A DNA stretch of 64,000 bases from Methylomonas sp. (GTDB taxonomy: Bacteria; Pseudomonadota; Gammaproteobacteria; Methylococcales; Methylomonadaceae), in the NCBI RefSeq assembly GCF_023228165.1, contig NZ_JALOBS010000009.1:62001-126000 (forward strand). Direction: 5' to 3'. The translations under genes were made by a program, and so were the position numbers. Below the pieces are notes generated by a model, which saw only the letters and a program-made list of their open reading frames with translations, was not told the DNA's origin and did not search any database. Below, piece by piece: positions 9,496 through 16,792 of this stretch; position 1 is the stretch's first letter; each line of letters starts with the position of its first letter.

Positions 9496-9511
9496 AGCAA
9501 CCGGCATGCCA
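9496..9511 (-). promoter_or_regulatory. sigma54-type -24/-12 promoter of iscA-nifU-nifS
   Basis: On the minus strand the sequence TGGCATGCCGGTTGCT matches the sigma54 consensus: invariant GG and GC are separated by exactly ten bases, with TGGCA and TTGCT blocks. It lies 47 bases upstream of the ATG at 9449, a normal distance. Together with the TGT-N10-ACA site about 100 bases further upstream it indicates NifA-activated transcription. This is sequence-based inference. Confidence 0.72.
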
Positions 9512-9607
9512 TGCGAGAAAATCTTAGCTAAACCGCTGAATTATCTTGCCTCATGACAACCGGCCACCTTGAATCAGCAATCCGTTTAACAACAATCCCG
9601 CTGTCTT

Positions 9608-9623
9608 TGTCGGCTTTGCTACA
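9608..9623. promoter_or_regulatory. NifA-type upstream activator sequence, TGT-N10-ACA
   Basis: TGT at 9608-9610 and ACA at 9621-9623 are separated by ten bases, the established NifA binding pattern. Relative to the minus-strand sigma54 element at 9496-9511 it lies about 100 bases upstream, within the 80-150 base range typical for NifA sites. It is also only 21 bases before the start of the divergent NifZ-domain gene, so its role for that gene is unclear. Confidence 0.6.
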
Positions 9624-9644
9624 AACCCGTAACAGGAGAACACC

Positions 9645-9905
9645 ATGAATATTGAAGATTTGGATTTAGGCGATGTGGTTTTTGCTGCGCATACCATCAT
9701 CGACGACGGCAGCATGCCGGAGAGCGAGGAAGGCGAAGTGCTGGCGGAAGAAGGCGCGCGCGGCGTCATCGTTATGAAAGGTTATGTGGAGGAAGATCCC
9801 AGCCGCAGCGTATTTTTAGTGCGCTTCGAGGACAAGGATATGAATTTGGGCCGGCCGATCGGCTGCTGGACAGAGGATTTGATGATGCCGGAACTGGTAT
9901 CCTAA
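9645..9905 (+). CDS. nifZ: NifZ-domain protein
   Basis: A compact 86-residue protein starting at ATG 9645 after CAGGAGAAC. It has the NifZ-type barrel signature LGDVVFAAH, DDGSMP, GEVLAEEGARGVI, a strand ending VRFED, and GCWTEDL near the end. NifZ acts in maturation of the P-cluster of the nitrogenase MoFe protein. It is divergent from iscA-nifU-nifS and shares the control region with it, which fits a nif role. The protein is almost only the domain, without the longer tail of many NifZ proteins, so it could also be a NifZ-like relative rather than the orthologue. Confidence 0.75.
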   Translation: MNIEDLDLGDVVFAAHTIIDDGSMPESEEGEVLAEEGARGVIVMKGYVEEDPSRSVFLVRFEDKDMNLGRPIGCWTEDLMMPELVS

Positions 9906-9970
9906 TTATAGAAGGGCAGTCATCATGACAGCCTTGACCATCATAATTAACGCTTCACACCCAGGACATC

Positions 9971-11578
9971 ATGGAAAACGCCGCCGACGCCGTACTGAAT
10001 TATCATCAACGCACCAAACATCAATTAAATGCGTATGCCAAAGGTCCGGAATCGCTGGACTGGGATGATCAGCCCAATCCGTTTCGGCGTTTTAAGGGTT
10101 GCGAAACGGTAACGTTACCCACGCCGGGCGCCGAACTGGATTGCCTGTTTGCCGATCTGGACAAACCGGAGCTGATTACGCCCGAGCCGCTTACCTTGGC
10201 CAAGCTCGGCTTATTATTGGAACTATCCTTCGGTCTGTCGGCCTGGAAGCAATTCGGCCCGGATCGCTGGGCCTTGCGCTGCAACCCTTCCAGCGGCAAT
10301 CTGCATCCTACCGAAGCTTATCTGATCTGCACCAACGCTGAACTGCTGCCACCCGGCGTGTATCATTACCTCAGCCACGATCACCATCTGGAACGCCGCG
10401 CTACATTTGATGCGAACGACAGGGAGTCGGCCTGTTATATCGGCTTGTCGTCCATCCACTGGCGGGAAGCCTGGAAATATGGCGAGCGGGCCTTTCGCTA
10501 TTGCCAACATGACATCGGCCATGCCTTGGCTGCGCTAAGTTATGCCGCCGCTTGCTTGGGCTGGTCGATAGAGCTACTCGGCGCAACGGGCGATGCCGAC
10601 CTTGCCCACTGGTTGGGCTTGGACCGGCAGGAGGACTTCGTCGAACACGAACACGAAGCACCTGATCTGCTTTGCCGTTTGCATACCAATAAAGCAAACC
10701 CCGGCGGCTTCAATACCGAACAATTATCGCAACTGTATGCAACGGCTAGCTGGTTTGGGCAGGCCGAACGCTTAAGCGGTCGGCATTTTTACCGCTGGCC
10801 GGTTATCGACGAAGTGGCAAAAGCAGCAGAAAAACCCGCCACTGCGGTTGAACGTCAACAGATGCCGGTTTTGGCGCTACCGGCAGCCAGCCAAAATTTA
10901 CCCGCCAGCCGCTTGATACGCCAGCGCCGCAGCGCCCAACATTTCAACGGAAAGGCCGAAGCTTTGCCTTTGGCCGATTTTCAGCGGATTTTGCTGGCGC
11001 TTTTACCCAACGCCAAGCCGCCGTTTACGGCCTGGAACTGGTCGCCGCAAATACATATGCTGTTGTTTGTGCACCGGGTCGACGCTCTGGAGCCCGGCCT
11101 GCACTTCTTACCGCGCGAACCGCGTGATGTGGCGACTTTAAAACAAGCGTTTTCCAAGGATTTCATCTGGCAAGCGGTTGACGCGCCTTTCGAGTTCTAT
11201 CGACTGGTAGCGGGCAATGTGCGGCAAGCCGCCAAAACCCTGTCTTGTCATCAACCGATTGCCAGCGACAGCGCGTTTAGCTTAGGCATGCTGGCCCGCT
11301 TTGCCGGCAATATCGAGGCCCAAGCCTGGCGCTATCGGCGGCTGTTTTGGGAGTCGGGACTGTTGGGGCAGATTCTTTATCTGGAGGCCGAAGCAGCCGG
11401 TATTCGGGGTACCGGTATCGGTTGTTTTTTCGATGACGCGGTGCACGGTGTGTTGGGTTTACAAGATAATGCCTGGCAGAGCATTTATCATTTTACAGTG
11501 GGTACACCCTTGGATGACGGTCGCTTAGAAACGCTGCCGGCTTATACGCATTTGTCGAAAGAACCGACACCGATGTGA
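9971..11578 (+). CDS. SagB/ThcOx-type nitroreductase with two nitroreductase domains
   Basis: A 535-residue flavoenzyme-like protein. The N-terminal half (about 60-270) has a SagB-type domain with RCNPSSGNLHPTEAY, GVYHYL, and AALSYAAACLGW. The C-terminal half (about 310-530) is a second nitroreductase domain with SRLIRQRRSAQHF, GLHFL, FSLGMLARF and GTGIGCFFDD. Such two-domain proteins are widespread as stand-alone nitroreductases; SagB proper oxidises azolines in RiPP synthesis. No cyclodehydratase or precursor peptide gene is nearby, so a RiPP role is not supported. AGGA precedes the start. It follows nifZ by 65 bases on the same strand and could be co-transcribed with it. Confidence 0.8.
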   Translation: MENAADAVLNYHQRTKHQLNAYAKGPESLDWDDQPNPFRRFKGCETVTLPTPGAELDCLFADLDKPELITPEPLTLAKLGLLLELSFGLSAWKQFGPDRWALRCNPSSGNLHPTEAYLICTNAELLPPGVYHYLSHDHHLERRATFDANDRESACYIGLSSIHWREAWKYGERAFRYCQHDIGHALAALSYAAACLGWSIELLGATGDADLAHWLGLDRQEDFVEHEHEAPDLLCRLHTNKANPGGFNTEQLSQLYATASWFGQAERLSGRHFYRWPVIDEVAKAAEKPATAVERQQMPVLALPAASQNLPASRLIRQRRSAQHFNGKAEALPLADFQRILLALLPNAKPPFTAWNWSPQIHMLLFVHRVDALEPGLHFLPREPRDVATLKQAFSKDFIWQAVDAPFEFYRLVAGNVRQAAKTLSCHQPIASDSAFSLGMLARFAGNIEAQAWRYRRLFWESGLLGQILYLEAEAAGIRGTGIGCFFDDAVHGVLGLQDNAWQSIYHFTVGTPLDDGRLETLPAYTHLSKEPTPM

Positions 11579-11613
11579 GTGCTCAAGGTTCATTCATCCG
11601 TTTATAAAGCTGG

Positions 11614-11662
11614 CTGCTTCAGCAGCAACAAAATGGCCGTCCGACCCGCCGGTGAAGCGGGT
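11614..11662 (+). repeat. dispersed repeat, copy A
   Basis: About 49 bases closely matching 13096-13142 in the same orientation, including an identical 16-base block (CAACAAAATGGCCGTCC core). The copy ends in the inverted pair GACCCGC / GCGGGTC at 11643-11663. It sits in the 239-base non-coding stretch between the SagB-like gene and the HdeD-like gene, which also contains a TTTCC-GGGCC-GGAAA hairpin near 11759. The source of the repeat is unknown. Confidence 0.65.
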
Positions 11663-11817
11663 CGACAGCTTGGAGCAATGGCCGAATCCAGCCCCACGGC
11701 AGGTCAAGTTTCGATGCGTTCTGAAGCCGGGATTCGCTGCCCGGTCGCGGGCTCCGACTTTCCGGGCCGGAAAGACGATCAGGAAGGCCTGTTCTATCAT
11801 TTCACGTTAGCAGCTTG

Positions 11818-12408
11818 CTAATCGGATAATTCATTTTCAGCGGTTATTTTTAACGTCGAGGCCATGGCAATTAAAGCCCAACCTCGAAAGCTGATATCGA
11901 CGCTCAGCGAAAACACAATAAACCACAACGATGCAGGCGAATCTATCCAGATAATAATGCCCAGTATAATTGAAACCAATCCCGTAACCCGGTTGGACAA
12001 AGGGTTGCGCACTTCTCCAACCGACAGCAGTATGTTCCGATAGATACCCTGCGTTACTAAATATCCTACTATCAGAAGATTTAAATTATTGACGTTACTA
12101 TTGCTACTGACAGTAACCAGCATACCGACAACAATATCCAGTACGCCACCCTGCATATTAAATAAAAACCCTTGTGCATACTCCGAAGCCAAACCGTCAA
12201 TACAACGAAAGACCCCAACCAGCAATATGACAATACCAATAATTGGCGCCCAAGAGGCCTCTTCGCCAAACATATAAACATCCGGCGAAACGATGCACAA
12301 CGCGGCGACGATTATTCCGAGAACAATCATCGCCCCCCCCTGAATGGTGTACCACCAAGGCCTTGCAGTAAACTGAATTAAATCGGCGGTAATTTTAGAC
12401 TTTATCAT
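11818..12408 (-). CDS. HdeD-family (DUF308) membrane protein
   Basis: A 196-residue inner-membrane protein with six hydrophobic segments arranged as pairs, typical of the HdeD/DUF308 family. The family pattern is visible in the first segment (PWWYTIQGGAMIVLGI) and the later repeats GVLDIVVGMLV and GLVSIILGIIIW. The family is named after E. coli HdeD, an acid-resistance protein of unknown mechanism. The start is ATG 12408. It lies 12 bases downstream of the next membrane protein gene on the same strand and probably shares its transcript. It is richer in A and T than neighbouring housekeeping genes. Confidence 0.75.
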   Translation of the reverse strand: MIKSKITADLIQFTARPWWYTIQGGAMIVLGIIVAALCIVSPDVYMFGEEASWAPIIGIVILLVGVFRCIDGLASEYAQGFLFNMQGGVLDIVVGMLVTVSSNSNVNNLNLLIVGYLVTQGIYRNILLSVGEVRNPLSNRVTGLVSIILGIIIWIDSPASLWFIVFSLSVDISFRGWALIAMASTLKITAENELSD

Positions 12409-12420
12409 TTTTTATAGAAT

Positions 12421-12771
12421 TCAATTGATCCGATTATCGATAGGCTTGCCATCGGTTAGTGCATACCAGCCCACTGCAATCCTGTATATCATCCAAACGA
12501 TGGTAATAGCCAGCACAAAAATGCCAAAGCCCATGCTAAAGGTAAACCCGGCTAACGCAAACCCTGCCAGCGCAACCCAAGTGGTTTTAATTTGCCAGTT
12601 AAAATGAGACTCAACCCAAGTTCCCTGCACATCGTTTTTTTTATAGAAATTAATGGCTACCCCAATCAATAACGGCAAACCTGCCAACATAAATGTCAAT
12701 ACCTGACAAAGGTATACCGTGGCAGCCAATTTTTTTAAAGTTGAATTTTTCTCATTATCTGTTTGTTCCAT
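12421..12771 (-). CDS. small membrane protein, DUF4870-like
   Basis: A protein of 116 residues with a polar N-terminus and three hydrophobic segments (about 19-37, 63-80, 82-102). The stretch ESHFNWQIKTTW between the first two resembles a motif common in small DUF4870-type membrane proteins, in which a short amphipathic HxxWQ segment precedes two helices. ATG 12771 is favoured by AAGGA seven bases upstream; ATG 12786 would add five residues and is also possible. It is followed by the HdeD-like gene, and both look like one small envelope operon. The function is unknown. Confidence 0.6.
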   Translation of the reverse strand: MEQTDNEKNSTLKKLAATVYLCQVLTFMLAGLPLLIGVAINFYKKNDVQGTWVESHFNWQIKTTWVALAGFALAGFTFSMGFGIFVLAITIVWMIYRIAVGWYALTDGKPIDNRIN

Positions 12772-12786
12772 GGAAGTATCCTTCAT

Positions 12787-13564
12787 AACACACCTACCTT
12801 TATTTCGTTGATTAAATTCGACCAGGCCAAGATTATTAATTCAGGCGAGTCATGTTAATAAGTATTACTGTATGCGGAATCAAGATTAAAAAGGCTACTC
12901 GCTTCAGCCGAATAGTCCGTACGCCACCGCACATAAATTAATCGTCTAATCACAAACTTCATTCCACTATTGCTTAGCTTCGCGCAACACCACCATCAAC
13001 GAAGTCTGTAAGCAGCATTCGATAAATCGACCACTATATCACTGCTGATTATCGGGTATCGATCGACTGCCTTAAAACGAATCCTGACTATAAAACTGCT
13101 TCGGCAACAACAAAATGGCCGTCCTATCCGCCGGGAAGCGGTTTGTCCGCGGATGCGGGAGACATGGCACTGTATGGCGCAACTAGCTGATCAGAAAACG
13201 AATTGCCTAGCACCCATGCAAAGACGTCAGGCATTCGCCGCAAAAGCGGCCGGCAAGGCAGCCGGAAAACTTCAGCAATTCAGCAATCAGGTTTGGTCGG
13301 CTAAAACCGGGGGTATATATCATAAGTTTGGATAAACCGGGTTCGCACGCTGGGGTATGCGAGCGTTATCAGCTGGATAAAATCAAATTCAAGTATCCTC
13401 TTACCCATACCCGGATTTCGATGAAGGCTCTGAAGCGGATTCTCTCGCGCGACAACCGAAGCGCAAAAGACTCAGCACGGATGAAGTCATTAATTTAATA
13501 AGATCACCATTCGTGCTGAAATTGTCAAAGTGCCATTTTTAAAAACGGCTTGTGTTGACGCCAT
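12787..13564. other. 778-base non-coding stretch holding repeat copy B
   Basis: No reading frame with protein-like composition is visible. The stretch contains repeat copy B at 13096-13142, a GCGG/CCGC-rich patch at about 13245-13265, and an AT-rich part at 12830-12960 that may hold the promoter of the upstream-reading membrane genes. A 60-codon frame at 13153-13335 has no ribosome site and no recognisable features. Confidence 0.5.
13096..13142 (+). repeat. dispersed repeat, copy B
   Basis: About 47 bases matching 11614-11662 with roughly six differences and one single-base gap. The following bases form their own palindrome: ATCCGC at 13126-13131 against GCGGAT further on. Both copies lie in non-coding DNA flanking the same two small membrane protein genes, 1.5 kb apart. 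Confidence 0.65.
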
Positions 13565-13906
13565 TTATTTCCTTTCAGCTTCCATCTGTACAATGGCGGA
13601 CTTCATTGCGGCAATGCCTTCTGACAAATTGCCGGCCTTACCTGATTTTAAAGCTTTCTTCATTCTGGCGTCAGCGCGTTGCAAACGAATGGAACTGCCT
13701 TTGTCGTTTTGTTCACCTATTGCTGTCAAGACAACCTTGACACTGTCGACAAATGCTTCCGTATCTCCGGTTTCACCGACTTCAATAGCGGTGTTGGATA
13801 GGGCAATCAAGTTAGTGAAACTTTCGTTCAGAGGACTACCCGCGGCTCCCGCTGTTAGTGAAAACACCGACAACAGCAACGCCATCAAAAAGTATTTGGT
13901 TTTCAT
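13565..13906 (-). CDS. small secreted helical protein (SmbP-like topology)
   Basis: A 113-residue protein with a clear signal peptide (MKTKYFLMALLLSVFSLTAGA, cleavage near AAG). The mature part is about 90 residues of helices with two similar halves, each ending in a KSG/KSA type turn. The layout recalls small periplasmic four-helix proteins such as SmbP, but the His residues that bind metal in SmbP are absent. It stands alone between two non-coding stretches. The function is unknown. Confidence 0.6.
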   Translation of the reverse strand: MKTKYFLMALLLSVFSLTAGAAGSPLNESFTNLIALSNTAIEVGETGDTEAFVDSVKVVLTAIGEQNDKGSSIRLQRADARMKKALKSGKAGNLSEGIAAMKSAIVQMEAERK

Positions 13907-14379
13907 ATATTTTCCCAGTTATCTAGTTATTAAAAGCGCGCAAGAATAAATTTTGCTGATCGGCCGCTAAAAGCTTCTCATGAAAGCTTACCAAGCACGT
14001 AAATTAAACCGTCTTGCATAAAGCGGATTAACGATAATTTGCTAATCGATTTTTACATTTCGGTTGCCGGGCGTTTTTCACCAAGCTATGGTTAGACTAC
14101 TACAGGAAACCGCCGACGTCTGTGCGCTAGCGTACATACATAATTCCGCAATCAGCCTACCTGCGCTCACCTACGGCTAGCAAAGCCCGTATGACTTAGG
14201 CAGCTAAAAGTTCGATGGGTTTTCCAATCCATCAACCGCCGACACCCTGTTTCAGGATGTCACGGCCTTTCAGGGCTGTGCCGTCGCGTGGCAAAATAAG
14301 CGGATACCCCCCGTATCCGCCGCTCCAGTTATGGTTTTTACGGATAGGCCATCTTCCACAGCCCTGGACAAGCAGCGCT
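13907..14379. other. 473-base non-coding stretch with a run of hairpins
   Basis: No convincing gene is visible on either strand. The part nearest the 13565-13906 gene is AT-rich and may hold its promoter. The part at 14215-14320 contains consecutive inverted repeats, listed separately. Confidence 0.5.
14215..14320. other. cluster of four consecutive hairpins, possible structured RNA
   Basis: Four inverted repeats follow each other almost without gaps. They are GATGG/CCATC at 14215-14233, GACACCCTG/CAGGATGTC at 14241-14261, CACGGCC/GGCTGTG at 14261-14280, and a perfect 8-base stem with a five-C loop at 14300-14320. The second pairs fully (with a G-U) only as minus-strand RNA, the third only as plus-strand RNA, so the transcribed strand cannot be decided. 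It could be a small RNA, a REP-like element or a 3' processing site of the transporter operon. Confidence 0.4.
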
Positions 14380-14964
14380 TTAATCCACAGTTAGCGTCAT
14401 CAAGGTAGTGGCCATTTCTCGATTGAGTTGCGTTAAACATTGATTGAGGGCCTCGACTCTCAATTGTGCATCGTCGTTATCGGCCGCCACCTTAAAGCTG
14501 CTTTGCCGGCTTAAAACCACCCCACCGCCCCGCCCGGCTTGCCACTGAGCGTTCAAGCGGGCTTGTCCTTCGGGATCAATATGAAACTCTAAAACGGTGA
14601 CGGACAGGGTCAGATTAGCTTGTCTGGCGCGTTGACTGTTAGTTAACACGACGTCCGCCGGCATCAGAACACTCAGATCTTGCAACATCACCCGGGTTAT
14701 ATTGTCGTCAAGACTTTCGGCCCAACGATGCAACTCATCCAGTTGATAGGTGTTTTTGCCGCTGGCGGACACTATTTGGGCCCGCTCCAGATAATGCGGA
14801 ATGCGAACCGGCGCCAGCGCCAGAGTGGGTTTGCCTGATACCGAAACGTCCGTGGCGGCAATGGGTTCCAGTAAATAAAACTTCGAAGGCGGCGTGGAAC
14901 CGACACAGGCGACTTGCGCCAATAAGGCCCAGCCCAGGCATGTTCGGATTAAATATCGCATCAT
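14380..14964 (-). CDS. PqiC/YmbA-family ABC transport auxiliary lipoprotein
   Basis: The protein of about 194 residues has a signal sequence ending in VAC, probable lipidation at that Cys, then the PqiC-type opening SKFYLLEP and the core PVRIPHYLERAQIV with ELHRWAESL. PqiC-type lipoproteins sit at the outer membrane and work with MCE proteins in lipid traffic across the periplasm. ATG 14964 is supported by AGGAAG upstream. It is the last gene of the mlaE-mlaF-MCE-pqiC-like operon and starts nine bases after the MCE gene. Confidence 0.82.
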   Translation of the reverse strand: MMRYLIRTCLGWALLAQVACVGSTPPSKFYLLEPIAATDVSVSGKPTLALAPVRIPHYLERAQIVSASGKNTYQLDELHRWAESLDDNITRVMLQDLSVLMPADVVLTNSQRARQANLTLSVTVLEFHIDPEGQARLNAQWQAGRGGGVVLSRQSSFKVAADNDDAQLRVEALNQCLTQLNREMATTLMTLTVD

Positions 14965-14973
14965 AATCACTTC

Positions 14974-15999
14974 CTATTGCTGCTTTCCGGACAATAACGC
15001 TTCCGGGTGTCGTTCCAAATAATCGCCTAAATCGCGAACGGCGCGGGCGGCTTGCTTAACGGCGTGCAAGGTGTCCGTCAAAGCCGACTCCGGCCCAACG
15101 GCCCGATCAACTTGTTTTAAAGCGCTTTCGGCTTGCTGCAAGGCAGTGGTTGCCGCGAGCATGGTTTTATCTGAATTGCTCAATAAACTGGGCAAGCTTT
15201 TTTGCAACGCTTGCACCATACTGCGGGTGTCTTTGACTAAGTCGTTGCTGTTTAGAATGGCTTTATCGGCATGCACCAAAATCGGTTCAAGATTTTTATT
15301 CAGGGTTTTAGTGGACTTCTGCAGTTCAACCAAGGTCTCGGCCAGCGCAATTTGCGATTTTTTAACATCCTCGGATGCTAACAGGACTTTAATTTCGCGT
15401 AAGCTGGAGGCAAAGTCCTGTACGATTTCATCCAAGGGTAGCGCGCGTAATTTTTGCGCGACTTCTTCGGCGGTATTCCGCAGTTCATCCGTGGTAGTGG
15501 GCAGGCTGGGAATTTCCAACAGCCCCTTATATTCCAAACTGGCGAACATCGGCGGCTTATCGGGATAAAAGTTAAGATCCACATACAGCAAACCGGTTAA
15601 GAGACTCTGGGTTTCCAATCTGGCCCGCATGCCAAGTGCAACCAAATTATCGCGATTGACTTTACGCTCATCCCAACTCATTTTTTCCGGCATGTGTCCG
15701 CCGCCGGAGCTATTTAAATTATTTCGATCAATTTCCAATACTACCGGTTTATAGATCTTGCCGCCCTTTTGATCGAATTGCAAAGCAATCTCTTTGACCT
15801 GGCCTATCTTGACGCCCTGCATCTTCACCGGCGCGCCAACCTCAAGACCGTTCAGCGACGAATCGAAATACACCACAAAGCGGATTTTGTCGGCGTTGAA
15901 TTCCTGACCACCGCCAAATACCAGTAATGCAATCATCAACAGCGCCAAGGCTCCCAAACTAAAACCGCCAATCAGTGCCGGATTAACAGGCTTACTCAT
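14974..15999 (-). CDS. MCE-family (MlaD/PqiB-like) lipid transporter substrate-binding subunit
   Basis: A 341-residue protein with one N-terminal membrane helix (about 8-29) and a single MCE domain at about 38-120 (IRFVVYFDSSLNGLEVGAPVKMQGV, KIGQVKEI). A long helical C-terminal region follows, with ELRNTAEEVAQKL and other coiled-coil heptads. It is anchored in the inner membrane with the MCE ring in the periplasm. Its length and helical tail resemble the stand-alone MCE proteins paired with PqiC rather than the short MlaD. It lies between the ATPase gene (2 bases) and the lipoprotein gene. Confidence 0.87.
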   Translation of the reverse strand: MSKPVNPALIGGFSLGALALLMIALLVFGGGQEFNADKIRFVVYFDSSLNGLEVGAPVKMQGVKIGQVKEIALQFDQKGGKIYKPVVLEIDRNNLNSSGGGHMPEKMSWDERKVNRDNLVALGMRARLETQSLLTGLLYVDLNFYPDKPPMFASLEYKGLLEIPSLPTTTDELRNTAEEVAQKLRALPLDEIVQDFASSLREIKVLLASEDVKKSQIALAETLVELQKSTKTLNKNLEPILVHADKAILNSNDLVKDTRSMVQALQKSLPSLLSNSDKTMLAATTALQQAESALKQVDRAVGPESALTDTLHAVKQAARAVRDLGDYLERHPEALLSGKQQ

Positions 16000-16001
16000 C
16001 G

Positions 16002-16778
16002 TTATAAAACTCCTTTCTGTTTGTCGCCACGGCCCTCGCCTCGGGTCAAAAATTGAATGATCCGCGGATCATCCGACTCGGCCAGCAGTTTTTTCGGATT
16101 GCCGGTAGCCAACATGGTTTTGCTTTCCGGATCGAGGAAAACCGAATTAGTGCCTATGGCAAAAATACTGGCTAACTCATGCGTCACGACCACGATGGTG
16201 GTACCCAGGGTATCGCACAAGCTGAGAATAAGATCGTCCAGCAAGCGCGCGCTGACCGGATCGAGCCCGGCGGACGGTTCGTCGAAAAATAATATTTCCG
16301 GGTCCAGAGCCATGGCTCTGGCTAAACCCGCGCGCTTTTGCATGCCGCCGCTGATTTCGGCCGGATAATAATCTTCAAACCCGGCTAACCCCACCAGAGC
16401 CAGCTTGTAAGACACCATGTCGGCAATTTCCGCTTTGTTCAAGCCGGTAAATTCGCCTAACGGCAAGGCGATATTCTCCGCCAGCGTCAATGAACTAAAC
16501 AGCGCTCCGCTTTGGTATAAAACCCCAATTCGGCGCATGACTTTAATGCGTTGCTCGGCATCCGCCCGCCAAAAGTTTTGTTTATCGTAATATACCTGGC
16601 CTTTAGCGGGTCGGTGCAGACCGATCAAATGCTTCAACAAGGTGCTCTTGCCGCAACCGCTGCCGCCCATCACGATAAATACCTCGCCGCGGCCGATAGT
16701 GAAACTCAAATCGCGCTGAATTACGAAATCGCCATAGGCCATGGTTAAATGATCCACCGTAATGTGCGCTGTCGTCAT
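16002..16778 (-). CDS. MlaF-like ABC transporter ATPase
   Basis: A 258-residue ATPase with Walker A GGSGCGKS, Q-loop, signature ISGGMQKRAGLARA, Walker B ILFFDEPSAGLDP, and switch His in VVTHEL. The SGGM signature and the DEPSAGLDP Walker B are typical of MlaF. ATG 16778 is preceded by GGAAG; an in-frame extension back to 16913 would run into the permease gene and has low-complexity composition. It powers lipid transport together with the STAS-MlaE permease and the MCE subunit encoded on either side. No separate mlaB or mlaC gene is present. Confidence 0.9.
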   Translation of the reverse strand: MTTAHITVDHLTMAYGDFVIQRDLSFTIGRGEVFIVMGGSGCGKSTLLKHLIGLHRPAKGQVYYDKQNFWRADAEQRIKVMRRIGVLYQSGALFSSLTLAENIALPLGEFTGLNKAEIADMVSYKLALVGLAGFEDYYPAEISGGMQKRAGLARAMALDPEILFFDEPSAGLDPVSARLLDDLILSLCDTLGTTIVVVTHELASIFAIGTNSVFLDPESKTMLATGNPKKLLAESDDPRIIQFLTRGEGRGDKQKGVL

Positions 16779-16792
16779 AAATTCGCTTCCGG

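Noticed and set aside
13153..13335. 60-codon plus-strand frame beside repeat copy B
   Set aside because: It has no ribosome site, unusual composition and no recognisable features.
14161..14220. c-di-GMP (GEMM) riboswitch-like words such as GCAAAGCC
   Set aside because: The flanking paired elements and conserved bases of the class are missing.
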